This document shows positions 33,289 to 44,605 of a stretch of 64,000 nucleotides of DNA, in pieces. The stretch covers positions 3,712,001 through 3,776,000 of the forward strand of contig NZ_CP041614.1 of the NCBI RefSeq assembly GCF_007197555.1. The letters are read 5' to 3'. This DNA is from Shewanella psychropiezotolerans (GTDB taxonomy: Bacteria; Pseudomonadota; Gammaproteobacteria; Enterobacterales; Shewanellaceae). Within the stretch, counting starts at the first letter, position 1; each line of letters begins with the position of its first letter. Under the pieces are notes generated by a model, which worked only from the letters and a program-made list of their open reading frames with translations, made no database searches and was not told where the DNA came from. Position numbers and translations under genes: made by a program.

Positions 33289-34704
33289 ATGAATAACACT
33301 AAGAAACAAGATACAATTTTCTGGCACGATTACGAGACTTTCGGTGCAAACCCGTCAAAAGACAGACCATCACAGTTTGCCGGGATCAGAACAGATATGG
33401 ATCTCAATATCGTCTCTGAACCTGTGACCTTTTACTGCAAGGTGGCAAACGATTACCTGCCCTCACCAGAGGCCATACTAATCACGGGTATCACCCCACA
33501 ACTTGCCAACCTTAAGGGCATGCCAGAAACGGAATTTATGGCTAAGGTTAATGAGCAGTTCAGTCAGCCAAATACCTGTGTGGCTGGATATAACTCCATC
33601 CGCTTCGATGATGAAGTCACCCGCTATGGTTTCTATCGTAACTTCATCGATCCCTATGCACGTGAGTGGCAAAAAGGAAATTCGCGCTGGGATATTATCG
33701 ATCTGGTCAGAGCCTGCTACGCTTTCAGACCCGAAGGCATTGAATGGCCACTAAAAGAAGATGGTACGCCAAGTTTTAAGTTAGAGCACCTCACCAAAGC
33801 GAATGGCCTGAGCCATGAGAAAGCCCACGATGCCATGTCAGATGTGTATGCCACCATAGATATGGCAAAACTCATTAAGCAGAAGCAACCTAAGCTGTTT
33901 GACTATTATTTTCAGCTGAGACGCAAGCAGGAAGTCAGCAAACAGCTTGATGTCCTCAACATGCAGCCCTTGGTCCATGTGAGTTCTAAAATCAGTGCCG
34001 AACATGGCTGCACCACGCTTATCGCACCTGTGGCGCATCACTCCAGCAATAAGAATGCCATTATCTGTGTCAATCTGGCCATGGACATCTCGCCTCTTAT
34101 CGAATTGGATGCGGAGCAGATCAGGGAGCGCATGTATACCCGCAGGGACGATCTCGCCGCCGATGAACTGCCTATCAGCGTGAAACAGATACATATCAAT
34201 AAATGTCCCTTTGTGACATCACCTAAGATACTCACGGATGAGCTTGCTCAGCGACTCAATATTGATAAAGCCTTCGCCAGAGAGCAATACAAGTTATTGA
34301 AACAGCATCCGGAGTTAAGAGAGAAGTTGGTCGCCGTCTTCGACGTAGAACATGACAATGGCAGCCAAGATCCCGATCTTCAACTCTATAGCGGTGGCTT
34401 CTTCAGCTCGGCAGATAAAGAGAAAATGGAGATTATCCGTCATACCTTGCCACAAAACCTGGCGGCCCTTGAGCTCAATTTCGATGATCAGAGGCTCAAG
34501 GAGATGTTGTTTAGATACCGGGCCAGAAACTACCCGGCAACGTTAGATGAGTCTGAGTCGATGAAGTGGAGAGACTTCTGTCAATCCAGGCTGAACGATC
34601 CAGAATATATGATGCGTTTAGAAAACCTGGTCAATGACACTGCAAACGATGAAGAGAAACAGAAGTTACTAACAGCTTTATGTCATTATCTTAGCAATTT
34701 ATAG
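33289..34704 (+). CDS. sbcB: Exonuclease I
   Basis: A 471-aa DEDDh 3'-5' exonuclease of single-stranded DNA that acts in recombination and mismatch repair. ExoI motifs are present: IFWHDYETFGANPSKDRPSQ (first Asp and Glu), YNSIRFDDEVTRYGFYRNF, and HEKAHDAMSDVYATIDMAK (His and Asp). The C-terminal domain is full length (MKWRDFCQSRLNDPE). It is the first chromosomal gene right of the prophage. Its promoter lies in the 83 bases beside the integrase, so integration may have altered its upstream region. Confidence 0.95.
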   Translation: MNNTKKQDTIFWHDYETFGANPSKDRPSQFAGIRTDMDLNIVSEPVTFYCKVANDYLPSPEAILITGITPQLANLKGMPETEFMAKVNEQFSQPNTCVAGYNSIRFDDEVTRYGFYRNFIDPYAREWQKGNSRWDIIDLVRACYAFRPEGIEWPLKEDGTPSFKLEHLTKANGLSHEKAHDAMSDVYATIDMAKLIKQKQPKLFDYYFQLRRKQEVSKQLDVLNMQPLVHVSSKISAEHGCTTLIAPVAHHSSNKNAIICVNLAMDISPLIELDAEQIRERMYTRRDDLAADELPISVKQIHINKCPFVTSPKILTDELAQRLNIDKAFAREQYKLLKQHPELREKLVAVFDVEHDNGSQDPDLQLYSGGFFSSADKEKMEIIRHTLPQNLAALELNFDDQRLKEMLFRYRARNYPATLDESESMKWRDFCQSRLNDPEYMMRLENLVNDTANDEEKQKLLTALCHYLSNL

Positions 34705-34799
34705 GCTTGAGTCGGGTAAGTGCGACTTAGATCTCATTATCTTTGAAATGCACTTACTAATATGATCTTCATGAATTTAACAAAAGTAGGACATGGCAG

Positions 34800-35690
34800 A
34801 TGCAAGATAGATTTATAAACTGTATTTCTCAGTTACCGAAACCACTCTCAGATGCACTCATTCCTTTATTACACGAGGATTTTGCCGGCCATATCGATGC
34901 CCAGCAATTAGCTGAATTAGTTAAAGCCAGTGGCTTAACCGAAGAAAAATTACTACTGGCCCTGTTACCCGTAGCGGCGGCGCTTGCCAGACCCCCTATC
35001 AGTGATTTCCATGTCGGCGCCATTGCTAAAGGGAAAAGCGGCGATATCTACATGGGTGGAAATATGGAGTTGCCCGGTGAAGCCCTGTTTCACTCGGTCC
35101 ATGCGGAGCAGAGTGCGATAAGTCACGCTTGGCTCAGCGGAGAGACTCAGATAGTCGATATCGTGGTGAATTTTTCTCCCTGCGGCCATTGCCGTCAATT
35201 TATGAATGAATTAGTCGAAGGCGCTCAGGTTAGAATCCACCTACCTGAGCAAAAAGCGCAACCACTCACACACTACTTGCCTTATGCGTTTGGCCCGTCG
35301 GATCTCAATGTCACAGCACCACTGCTATCCAAGCAAGTCCATGAGCTAAGTTTAGACAGTTCAGATCCCATGATCATCGAAGCCTTAGACCATGCAAGCC
35401 TGAGTTACGCTCCCTATACCAGTAGTTTTGCCGCAGTGGTATTAGAAACGAAAGACGGTGCCACCTATTGTGGACGCTATGCCGAGAATGCGGCATTTAA
35501 TCCCTCTATGTTACCTATGCAGATGGCGCTATCGACCATGGCTCGCCACAACAGACTCTTTAGCGAGATAGCCCGGGCTGTGCTGATCGAATCCGCCCAA
35601 GGCAAGATATCCCTAGTCGGTGCAACTATGGATGCGCTACATGCCGTCGCCGCAGTAGAGCTCGAGCATATCGTGCTAGACCCGGAATAA
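34800..35690 (+). CDS. cdd: Cytidine deaminase
   Basis: A 296-aa, two-domain cytidine deaminase like the E. coli enzyme: it converts cytidine and deoxycytidine to uridines in pyrimidine salvage. Catalytic zinc motifs are in the first domain: [13 protein letters not shown] (His-Ala-Glu) and [13 protein letters not shown] (PCxxC). The second domain ([20 protein letters not shown]) is the inactive copy. A shared terminator follows at 35709-35736. Confidence 0.95.
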   Translation: MQDRFINCISQLPKPLSDALIPLLHEDFAGHIDAQQLAELVKASGLTEEKLLLALLPVAAALARPPISDFHVGAIAKGKSGDIYMGGNMELPGEALFHSVHAEQSAISHAWLSGETQIVDIVVNFSPCGHCRQFMNELVEGAQVRIHLPEQKAQPLTHYLPYAFGPSDLNVTAPLLSKQVHELSLDSSDPMIIEALDHASLSYAPYTSSFAAVVLETKDGATYCGRYAENAAFNPSMLPMQMALSTMARHNRLFSEIARAVLIESAQGKISLVGATMDALHAVAAVELEHIVLDPE

Positions 35691-35708
35691 ACCTTTCTTT
35701 ATCCCATT

Positions 35709-35736
35709 AAAAAGGACTGATATTTCAGTCCTTTTT
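35709..35736. terminator. Bidirectional terminator after cdd
   Basis: AAAAAGGACTGA (35709-35720), loop TATT, TCAGTCCTTTTT (35725-35736): perfect 12-bp stem with U runs in both directions, serving cdd and the convergent dehydrogenase gene. Confidence 0.9.
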
Positions 35737-35760
35737 GTTATACACAGATCAGCTCGTGAG

Positions 35761-36636
35761 CTATTTACGATTCCTTTCCAACTTAGCCAACAGACTCGAG
35801 GTATCCCATCTGTTGCCACCGATTGCCTGAACCTCTGAGTAAAATTGATCCACCAAGGCCGTCAAGGGTAAGTGAGAGCCATTTGTTCTCGCTTCATTCA
35901 GGGCAATATTGAGATCTTTTCTCATCCAGTCGACGGCAAACCCCAGGTTATACTCGCCTTGCCACATGGTTTGATAACGATTTTCCATTTGCCAGGATTG
36001 TGCCGCCCCCTTGCTGATCACCTCGATGACTTTCTCACCATCGAGTCCGGCGCTGCGAGCAAAGTGCAAACCTTCCGCCAAGCCTTGTACCACACCCGCG
36101 ATACATATTTGATTGACCATTTTAGTCAACTGACCCGCACCCACTTCACCTAAACGTTCTACACAACGAGAATATGCCTTGATAACCGACACAGCCTCGC
36201 CAAAAACCGTTTCATCACCACCGACCATCACAGTCAGCACGCCATTTTCGGCACCCGCCTGTCCGCCTGACACGGGAGCATCGAGGAAACCTATGCCAGC
36301 TTTGGCCGCAATGGCGCCAATTTCTCTGGCAATATCGGCGGATGCTGTTGTATGATCAACCAAAATTGTGCCTGAGTTCATGCCTGCAAGCACCCCGTCG
36401 TCGCCTAATGTAACCTGCCTTAGGTCGTCATCATTGCCGACACAGATAAACACCATATCTTGTCCCTGGGCGGCGAGTTTAGGTGTTAGATGACACTTAC
36501 CGCCAAATTCAGCGACCCAATCTTGGGCTTTTGATTCTGTGCGGTTGTAGACGCTAACCTCATGCCCCGACTTAACCAAGTGACCCGCCATGGGATAACC
36601 CATCACGCCTAATCCGATAAATGCTAGTTTCGCCAT
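35761..36636 (-). CDS. NAD(P)-dependent beta-hydroxyacid dehydrogenase
   Basis: A 291-aa oxidoreductase of the 3-hydroxyisobutyrate dehydrogenase/tartronate semialdehyde reductase family. The Rossmann motif is LAFIGLGVMGYPMAGHLVKS; the substrate motif FLDAPVSGGQAGAENG and the catalytic Lys in GAGQLTKMVNQICIAG are typical. GVVQGLAEGLHFARSAGLD follows. Substrate cannot be fixed; no valine or glyoxylate pathway genes adjoin, so it is not named mmsB or garR. Confidence 0.88.
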   Translation of the reverse strand: MAKLAFIGLGVMGYPMAGHLVKSGHEVSVYNRTESKAQDWVAEFGGKCHLTPKLAAQGQDMVFICVGNDDDLRQVTLGDDGVLAGMNSGTILVDHTTASADIAREIGAIAAKAGIGFLDAPVSGGQAGAENGVLTVMVGGDETVFGEAVSVIKAYSRCVERLGEVGAGQLTKMVNQICIAGVVQGLAEGLHFARSAGLDGEKVIEVISKGAAQSWQMENRYQTMWQGEYNLGFAVDWMRKDLNIALNEARTNGSHLPLTALVDQFYSEVQAIGGNRWDTSSLLAKLERNRK

Positions 36637-37063
36637 CTCACTTCCTAATTATTATTTTAAAGACAGGTATAAAAAAGGCACCCCAAGGTGCTCTGTTACA
36701 AAGATCGTCGAATCAGCTAAGCTCCTTTTTTATTCTAGACTGAATAGTTTACTGTTCCGTTGCACCATATACCCCAAATACAGTGTGCTATCGTCGATGA
36801 TATCAGGTATGTACAAAAAAATACTCAGGATACGAGCGTGTTGTTCGAGTTAATAGCTCACCGAAATGAACGACACAGCCTGATAATCACCTCAAATCAA
36901 TCATTTGAAGAGTAGCATAAACGGTTTAATGATACGGCGATGACCGTAGCCATAAACAGGCTTGTTCATCTATTAAAGTTTGAGCGATTCAACAAAGCCA
37001 AAGCGAGACGTTACAACTACACCCTTCCAAAAAATTGGTAACTGTCAGATCAAGTCTGAGCCA
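36637..37063. other. Intergenic region, possible terminator and repeat
   Basis: 427 bases. A minus-strand terminator-like hairpin lies at 36671-36694 (GCACC / GGTGC with a TTTTTT tail), 370 bases past the chemotaxis gene. A 23-bp direct repeat copy follows at 36699. Otherwise no gene is seen. Confidence 0.5.
36699..36721 (+). repeat. 23-bp direct repeat, copy 1
   Basis: Contains TCGTCGAATCAGCTAAG preceded by CAAAGA. Matches 42413-42435 at 22 of 23 positions. The two copies bracket the signalling-gene block. Confidence 0.8.
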
Positions 37064-38713
37064 CTACACCTTAAAGAAAGACAATACTTGATTCTGTCTT
37101 TCAGCCAGTGTAGCAAGTTCTTGTGAAGCTTGCAGTGTCTGATCTACAGCTGCAACATTTTCATTCACCAAATCAAACGTTCTTGTTGTGTTTTTCGCTA
37201 TGTCTTCTGTCACGCTGTATTGCTCTTGTGAAGCAGCAGCAACTAAAGCGTTAATGTCTGATATGGCTTGAACGGAATGAGAAATGTCGTCAAAGGATGC
37301 TTTTACATTTTCAGATAATTTAACCGACTCTCGAATAGAAATCACATTCGCAATCATATTGTCATTCGATTTTTCCGATTGAGCTTGAAGCTTTGAAATA
37401 ATCCCTTGAATGTTTTCTGTTGATTTCTGTGTTTTCCCTGCTAAATCACGCACTTCATCCGCAACTACAGCAAACCCCCGTCCTTGCTCACCAGCACGAG
37501 CCGCTTCAATCGTTGCGTTTAAGGCTAATAAATTGGTTTGCTCAGAAATAGCACTAATTATATTGGTGACGTCACTAATTATATTAGTGCTATTTTTTAG
37601 CTCTTCAATCATATTAGCTGTTTCTTGCACCGAAGTATTGATACTTTGTGTCAATACAATCAACTGCATTAAGACTTTATTCCCTTTCTGAACATTATCA
37701 ATGGCTTCTCTTGTTTCATCTTCGGCCTGAACCGCATTCCACGATACCTCTTTTGAAGTACTGGATAACTCACTGATAGCGGTTGATATCTCTTCTATCT
37801 GTGATAATTCACTTTGTGTATTTTTAGCTGTATTTGTCATTACAGTTGTAAGTTCTTCAGAAGAGGACATGACATTATCAGATATAAAAAGTGAAGTGTT
37901 AATCACACCTAACAGTTTTTCATTTAATTTAATAACCGAAGCATAAATACCAGTTTCTTTACCTGTCACTGTAAATATTTGAGATAAGTTACCGTTAGCA
38001 AGTTCGGAAACCATCCCCTCAATATTTACAGGCTCTCCACCAACAGAGTTAAGCAAATACTTATAAATAAATACAAAATAAAATAAAGTAACGATTATTA
38101 AGACTGAGGAAGAAGTAATTATTATTTTGGTATAGTTGGATAAATCTTCCTTAACGTAATTCTTGGAACTCTTAAGCCTAGCATCAACTAATTTTAACAG
38201 TTGCTGAACAGGGTGGTGTATTTTATACAGCTCATCTTTATATTGTTTAGAGTATAATAAATCTAGAGCGCCACTTACATTTCCAGACTTCATCATATTT
38301 GCACTTTTAGTTTCGAGAACGACTAATTGATTAGATAAAGAAAAACTCTTATCATAATACTTCATTTCTTCTCCAATAAACCCTAAACCTATGAGTATAT
38401 CCCTTTGTGACACTATTTCGCCTCCTTTAATTGATAAATTAGGTCGTGGGATCTCACCTCCTCTCCATTTAACGATATTTTCATAACGCTTTAAAAACAG
38501 TTCATCTTTTGATGATGCATACATTCTAATATTGCTAGTTAAATCCGCGCTTGTTTGAAGAAACTCTGTGAGCATCATCACGCTACTTAATGATGCCTCT
38601 GTAAATTTTTCTGACCTTGCACTAGATAATGAATATAAATAAAAAATAAACAGAAAAAATGAGATCGATATAATAATAAAACTACCGAAACAATATAAAT
38701 GACGCTTTAACAT
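37064..38713 (-). CDS. Methyl-accepting chemotaxis protein
   Basis: A 549-aa receptor. One membrane helix at the N-terminus ([20 protein letters not shown]), a periplasmic sensor of about 160 residues, a second membrane helix ([20 protein letters not shown]), a HAMP-like region and a cytoplasmic coiled coil with the conserved hairpin tip [20 protein letters not shown] and [19 protein letters not shown]. It passes ligand signals to CheA/CheW. No pentapeptide tether is at the C-terminus. The sensor ligand is unknown. Confidence 0.95.
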   Translation of the reverse strand: MLKRHLYCFGSFIIISISFFLFIFYLYSLSSARSEKFTEASLSSVMMLTEFLQTSADLTSNIRMYASSKDELFLKRYENIVKWRGGEIPRPNLSIKGGEIVSQRDILIGLGFIGEEMKYYDKSFSLSNQLVVLETKSANMMKSGNVSGALDLLYSKQYKDELYKIHHPVQQLLKLVDARLKSSKNYVKEDLSNYTKIIITSSSVLIIVTLFYFVFIYKYLLNSVGGEPVNIEGMVSELANGNLSQIFTVTGKETGIYASVIKLNEKLLGVINTSLFISDNVMSSSEELTTVMTNTAKNTQSELSQIEEISTAISELSSTSKEVSWNAVQAEDETREAIDNVQKGNKVLMQLIVLTQSINTSVQETANMIEELKNSTNIISDVTNIISAISEQTNLLALNATIEAARAGEQGRGFAVVADEVRDLAGKTQKSTENIQGIISKLQAQSEKSNDNMIANVISIRESVKLSENVKASFDDISHSVQAISDINALVAAASQEQYSVTEDIAKNTTRTFDLVNENVAAVDQTLQASQELATLAERQNQVLSFFKV

Positions 38714-39454
38714 AATTCAAATCTCTCCTCTTTTTGTAGTAAGACGTTATTCTATGTCTCTCCGCCAGCCAATAAACACCTCGGCTTCAACACATTCATA
38801 TTCACACTGCTTACTTTTATGTGGTTAACAATAATAGCTAACATATCCATCAGTAACACGGGTTATCCTAGATACTACTATTCATGGAGAAGCTAAGTAC
38901 TTAGTCAGATATTTGAGTAACCCTCGATAATACTTCGTCGGGAATTTTTTACCATTTACAATATGTGCGTAGAATCCCTTAGGGTGTTTAACCCAGAGTC
39001 CCCTAATTATTTAATCTGATTCACTATTAAAATATCAGCCTGTTGCACACACCATAAATACTTAAGGTTAAGTATAACAAATACCGATTACGCTCTAGTC
39101 CGATAATATAAACACACGCAAATTAAATCATAAGTTAAAGTGTCTTATTAGCTGCCTTGTCAGACAGCTAATATTAACTTTTAACTCAGTTATAATCGAT
39201 GTTAGTTTTAGTTTCATACTAATAATACTTATCCCTAAACAGATAGTGTAATTAAAGCGAATTTGGTTTTGGAACGGCTATTTTATGAACGACCTTTTAA
39301 ATATTAAGTTATGTTTGTTCATCATGTTATTGTTGAACCAATGCTTATCATGCTACTTCAAAACTTTAAACTACAAAAGTTAACTCACCTTCTACAGTAT
39401 TCAATGCGACTCTCTATGAGCCGTGATTAATAAAGAAGATAAAAGGAACACAAA
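38714..39454. other. Intergenic region, about 740 bp, no gene found
   Basis: AT-rich sequence between the divergent chemotaxis and lipoprotein genes. Only a ribosome-binding-type AAAGGA before 39455 stands out. No repeat or structured RNA seen. Confidence 0.4.
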
Positions 39455-40410
39455 GTGCACATTGTCATAAAAACCACAGTAATAGCTATTGGCTTATCTT
39501 TACTTAGCGCATGTGGTGGTTCAAGTTCTGATGAGGGGGATAAAACCGTCCCCTCTGAATCAAAAGTAACCCCAGCTTACTTTGAAAACGGTATTCAAAA
39601 TTTGAAAAAAGATTACTTACCTTTACATCTAAATATTATCAGTATGAGAAGTGAGGCCATTAATTTTTCGATTGGATTACCTAAAGGTAATGGATATTCA
39701 GGTTTGGTTTTTTCAAATCTAAATAAAACTCATTCTAATATGACTCAACAAGTGTGGCGTAGTGGTAATGACCAAAGTGTTCAAATTCACATGAGTCAAG
39801 TGAATAAAAAATTAAAGCTGAAAGTGAATAACAGTGATGGTAATAAACCGTGGAAGTTAGAAAGAGATATTAATGTCGCCAAGGACGCTGGCTATTTGAT
39901 TGTGACTCCCAAGAAGCAGATATTGAAGGTGTAGATCCAGTTGCGTTTATAGAGGAACTAGATAGTAATGCAGAAATAGGCGATTATTTTAGCATTATCA
40001 ATCGGTTTTCAGATCCGACTTTAGGCTCTACTGATTCCGATATCTGCCTAGTGGCTGTTAGTCAGAGCAGTGATGCCGTTTACCCAATTAGCGCATCGTT
40101 GAAACAAGAGAAGGCGACAGAATTACACGATCTTTCAATGTTAAATCAAATTTGGCGTTTAGCTGTGGTGACAAAAGCTAAGTTGAATGTTCTAGACGTA
40201 TCAATCCTACCTACTGATGAACAATTAACCAGGATCCAAACAATATGCTCTGACTTTACTGTGGGGAATGGTGAAACACTCAGGCTACTAAATTCTAAAG
40301 TGACCCTATCTTCAATGACTGCAAACATCATCTACAGTCCTGCACCTGGAGAAGTCGCATTTACTGATACCAGCGTAGGTTTAACAAGCTTGGCTTGGGA
40401 AAGCGAATAA
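39455..40410 (+). pseudogene. Lipoprotein of unknown function, frameshifted
   Basis: The first frame (39455-39934) begins with a lipoprotein signal (VIAIGLSLLSACGGSS, lipobox LSAC) and a polar domain. It fails after KDAGYL. In the next frame the protein resumes at once as DCDSQEADIEGVDPVAF, then continues to 40410 (LTSLAWESE). Restoring one T in the T3 run at 39895-39897 gives YFDCDSQ and a protein of about 318 aa. The start codon is GTG at 39455. Family not recognised. The break looks like another single-base deletion. Confidence 0.75.
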
Positions 40411-40795
40411 GAAAATTTGCTGTGATCTTTCTGATGTGAAAGATCCGCAAAGTCGTCGCTTCAGTTACTCAAGCCTTTTAAGGCCTTACTTTTTCTTGCT
40501 CAGCTCTATTGATGACTTGCGTCGCTAAGTGATGGTTAGATTAGCTTATTAACACCCATCCAACAAGACCACCTTAACCGGTGGTTTTTTATGGGATGAA
40601 TGATATATATATCTGTTGAAATCAACCTTGAGATTGCTATATCACTCAAGCGCTATGCTAAAATCGAACCGGATAAAAAACAACCTGGTCATGATTATAG
40701 TTTGTGATGAACGCTCATTTGAGCTTGGTTACGGCAAGGAGCTGTTGTGCTGAGAAAACTTTCAAATTCCTTACCGTCAAGATGCAACAGGACCA
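40411..40795. other. Intergenic region with terminator
   Basis: 385 bases. An intrinsic terminator for the lipoprotein gene lies at 40568-40590 (ACCACC, six-base loop, GGTGGT, then TTTTT). The rest, up to the convergent GGDEF gene, holds no gene I can see. Confidence 0.65.
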
Positions 40796-41697
40796 CTACA
40801 AGTCACTGACAAGATAGAATGTGGAGCCTCGGGATTTTGATTCATACATTGCTTTATCTGTGAGTGCAACCAAATCTGCTAGCTTATCAGTGTCATTTGG
40901 GTATATTCCGATGCCTATACTGGCACTGACGTTTAAAAATAAATTATGCTCAGGTAGAGATATTGTTGTTGAGATGATTTCACTAATTTTTATGGCAAAA
41001 GACTTCAGCTCACTTTGATATTTATCATGATTAAAGATGTTGAACAAAATAACAAATTCATCCCCACCCGTTCGAAATAATAAATCATCCGATCTCAATT
41101 CAGAATTCAGCCGTTCAGTTATTTTTTGTAAGATATAATTACCTGTTTCATGACCATAAGTGTCATTTATGGCTTAAATTTATTTAGGTCAAAAAATATC
41201 ATACCAACTGATTTAGATAACGATATAGATCGATAAAGTCCATTGACGACCTCATGTAAATACCTTTGGTTGTATGTGCCAGTTAGGTTGTCAGTGTTAG
41301 CAGCGTTCTTTAACTCTTCAATCGTATTGTGCACAAATGAATAATCTTGGATAATGGCTAAACCATATGTGTCATTATTAACTTCCATGGTAGCGATGGA
41401 TATTCTTGCGTGAAACGCCTCACCATTTGAATTAAGGCAAGGCATCACTCCCCGTGACATCATGACTTTAGCGGGTGATTTATTACTGATGTAAGATTTC
41501 ATCTTCTCATAATGCGATTCTTTTACATTAGAGCTGACTAAATCGTTAACGCGCATGGTTGAAAATTGAGATTGAGTGTACCCAAACAACGCTAAACAGG
41601 GGGTATTAGCAAATATAATATTAGTATTCTTATCAGTGACCAGTATAGCGTCGCCTAGAAATTCAAGAAAAGTCTTAATATCACTTAATTCTCTCAT
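40796..41697 (-). pseudogene. PAS-GGDEF diguanylate cyclase, frameshifted
   Basis: The first part (41167-41697) has a PAS domain (FLGDAILVTDKNTNIIFANT, CLALFGYTQSQFS) and the start of the GGDEF domain (NLTGTYNQRYL, FFDLNKFKP). It stops where INDTYGHETG is expected; that segment is in the next frame, followed by RTGGDEFVILF, SIGIGIYPNDT and DKAMYESKSRG to 40796. The active-site GGDEF is intact. One missing base near 41171 (CC where CCC or CCA is expected) explains it. The whole protein (about 300 aa) would make c-di-GMP. Confidence 0.82.
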
Positions 41698-42964
41698 TTA
41701 GTACCTCATTTATTACGTTTAACGACATAACCACTCAATTTTTGTGTAAACGTTTCGAATACTAAAATCTGTGCCTATGATCAAATTGTCTATTCATTTA
41801 CCGCCATTCGAGTGTATTGATACTACCTATACACTTACCGTGAACTGCGGTTCTATTGCACATTCTAAAACAGTTGCTCTACACACTATTGAATAGTTAA
41901 GGATGCAACTGTGCCAACATCATTGTTAATCTGTTATTTAGTGCGCTACTTTATCGATAAAGGCGGCTCTACGATATGATTAAGCTTTGTAATTTTAATA
42001 GTTCAACAACAAAGTAAACCAGTACTACCTATGTAGCGAACGTATGTCGCGACATTACTGTTATTCTTATCTATTACAATCTTTTCAGATCCATACGGCG
42101 ATTTACTGTCTTAAATTAAAACGGCCGCACAGGATCATCTCGCGGTTAGGACTAGAGGAAGGCTATGATCTGACTAAACAATCAACAACCCAAACAGGAA
42201 CGTTAAGGAAACAGAATAGAGTCTATTAGCACGAATCCGTTCATTCATCGTCACTAAGTGCTCTAAGATGGAGAACATCTTAGAGCCAGCCCGTAAGTAG
42301 GTAGGTTTCTTCATGTATGAATTTTTCATTACATCATCAATGGTTCGATTTTAAAGTCAAATTATAATAATTCAACCTACTCAACCGGACAGGTATCTTT
42401 CAGGTTCTCTTGCAAAGTTCGTCGAATCAGCTAAGTTATAATTTTATAAAAAACCACTTCTAACACTCTTTAAGTCTCGACGTATTTCTTACTGTATGTT
42501 GATATTGTAAATATGAGTTCCGCAATCGCGATTAGACCATCTTAAACATCACAAAAACTGATAGCCATGGCCAAATAAAACAAGCTAAATATCACACTGT
42601 ACCTGTACAATTTGTTCTTGACCAACTAGTTCTGCTGTTTGTTTTTCTAAGTGAAACTGATTTCATGGAGTTAAAAAGACAATAAAGCTACTGAGGTTTA
42701 TTACAAGGTTAGAGTAAGAAAACAGCATACTTAGATGATGACTGTTCAGGTAATGACCATTACTTTACATCTGGATAGAATTAAACAGATACATTGTTCA
42801 TCTTAAGCATAAATTAAAAAGTATTGAGTTAAAAAACACTATACTTTAAATTTGATCGTATGACTGCTGAATTTACAGACTGTTTTTATGTAGGCATATC
42901 TCTTCATTAAGCTGGATGTTTGGGAATAAACCGCTGATTTGTAAAATAGGGACAATTTATCTTT
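41698..42964. other. Long intergenic region, about 1.27 kb, no gene found
   Basis: No convincing gene in any frame. It contains a perfect 11-bp hairpin (GCTCTAAGATG / CATCTTAGAGC, 42260-42270 and 42276-42286) without a U run and the second direct repeat at 42413-42435. Length and composition suggest decayed sequence. Confidence 0.45.
42413..42435 (+). repeat. 23-bp direct repeat, copy 2
   Basis: CAAAGT followed by TCGTCGAATCAGCTAAG; one mismatch to 36699-36721, same orientation, 5.7 kb away. Flanking bases differ on both sides. Confidence 0.8.
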
Positions 42965-43934
42965 ATGGATAATCAAGGAACGATTCTTATAGTTGATGAT
43001 ACCAGTACTAATATTGCCGTGTTGGCTGCGTGTTTACAACACCATTATCACTTGAAATTCGCCATGAACGGCCAGCGTTGTTTAGAATTAGCCGAAACAA
43101 AGCCGATACCCGATTTGATCCTGCTGGATATCGTTATGCCAGATATGGATGGTTATGATGTTTGTCGACACTTAAAAGAAAATCCAGTTACCCAGAATAT
43201 TCCAATTATCTTCGTGACGGGAAAAAGTAGTGAGCAGGAGGAGGAATTGGGTCTACAACTCGGTGCCGTTGATTATATCACTAAACCTATACGCCCCGGG
43301 ATAGTGCTTGCTAGAGTCAGGACACAAATAATCTTGAAACGGCAACGTGATAAGCTAAGGTGCATGGCTTTACATGATCAACTTACTGGATTATTTAATC
43401 GACATTTTCTTATTGAAGTAGCCAATAAGAAGATAGCACAAGTTTCTCGCCATAATGGCATCTTGTCGTTGATGATGATAGATATTGATCACTTTAAAAA
43501 AGTGAATGACCGGTTTGGGCATCAATCTGGAGACGCGGTACTTAAGAGTGTTGCCAAAGTTTTGTCTGCTATCAATCGAAAAGAAGATATTGTGGCCCGC
43601 TATGGTGGAGAAGAGTTTGTGGTATTACTCGATAACTGCGCCATCATAGATGCTGAAGATAAAGCAGAACAAGTTAGGCAGCAGATTGAAGCATCAGTTC
43701 CTGAAGGTATCTTTATTACAGCCAGTTTTGGTATTGCAGAATATCAAATGATATGAAAGTTTCGAACAACTCCTTGCTCGTGCTGATGAGGCTTTATACT
43801 TTGCTAAAGAAGAGGGAAGGAATTGTATTGTAACAGCTAAGAATAAATATTATTGCCCAATCGCTGCATTGAATGACACTTGCGTAATGACAATAGGTTC
43901 ACGATATATAGATATTGACAAATGTGATCAATAG
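42965..43934 (+). pseudogene. Response regulator-GGDEF diguanylate cyclase, frameshifted near the end
   Basis: The receiver domain has ILIVDDTSTN, the phosphorylated Asp in PDLILLDIVMPDMDGYDV, Thr in FVTGKSS and Lys in DYITKPI. A GGDEF domain follows (LTGLFNRHFL, DHFKKVNDRFGHQSGD, RYGGEEFVVLL). The frame ends at 43756 just after SFGIAEYQM. The expected end (YESFEQLLARADEALYFAKE) follows in the frame one base on, and that frame stops at 43934. The extra A at 43751 is an insertion, unlike the other breaks. It resembles PleD/WspR-type regulators. Confidence 0.85.
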
Positions 43935-44235
43935 TAATCCCTTTCCTGATATGACTGAATCCCTGTACCCATATGCTACAGGGTCGGCATTGACCGTGCT
44001 TTTTTAGTTTAAAAACTACAATCATTGCTATCTCTATTCCGCTAAGTTGCTCACCCAGCTTAGTGTTTTTTTCGTAAGCTCTTAATTACAAACTCTCTGC
44101 TGCTCCTCCGCCATCAATATTGAAAAGGCTCATCAACTCCAGTACGAGTATTCAAAGAGATAGAGACAACTTAATGCCAATATTAAAAATATTATGCACA
44201 TGTTTTTACACTTCAAAGCCTGTTTATGCTCAAAG
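43935..44235. other. Intergenic region without a gene
   Basis: About 300 bases after the GGDEF gene; a TTTTAGTTTAAAAAC palindrome at about 44002 may end transcription. No coding signal seen. Confidence 0.4.
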
Positions 44236-44487
44236 AATAGGAGGAAGAGCCGCCTAGTGACTCGCTCACTGGTAACTTATTAATAACTAGCCAGGTCACC
44301 GGAGCACTTTCGGGTTAGGACCAACCTTTGCAACAGAGCCAGCGCAAGGCTGTAAGACCTTAGCCGCAATTTAACCAAGCTTAAGAGTGAACCCAGAAAG
44401 TGATGGAGACAAATGAGATCATCCGTTTACGCATGTTCTAATGGTTGACCTGAAACAATTAAAAAGCCGCATTCAATGCGGCTTTTT
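44236..44487 (+). ncRNA. Candidate structured RNA ending in a terminator
   Basis: A stem-rich segment: CTAGTGA/TCACTGG near 44259, CCGGAG/TTCGG near 44300, CAGC/GCTG near 44341. It ends with a strong intrinsic terminator (44461-44487). No open frame covers it and the downstream genes are convergent, so the terminator has no other plus-strand gene. It matches no riboswitch or known RNA that I can recall. Boundaries are approximate. Confidence 0.3.
44461..44487. terminator. Strong bidirectional terminator
   Basis: AAAAAGCCGCATT (44461-44473), one-base centre, AATGCGGCTTTTT (44475-44487): perfect 13-bp stem with U runs both ways. On the minus strand it can end the thioesterase gene at 44606. 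Confidence 0.88.
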
Positions 44488-44605
44488 AATTTTCTAACGG
44501 TTAGGTGTGATCTTTTCGTGATCAACAAATTTAAAAATCAACTAAATATCAAATGGTTACAATCACATTCAATGCACCCCAAGGTGCCTGTTTTAATCAA
44601 ATATT

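Noticed and set aside
44236..44487. Riboswitch controlling a downstream gene
   Set aside because: Downstream genes are on the opposite strand and I see no known riboswitch core.
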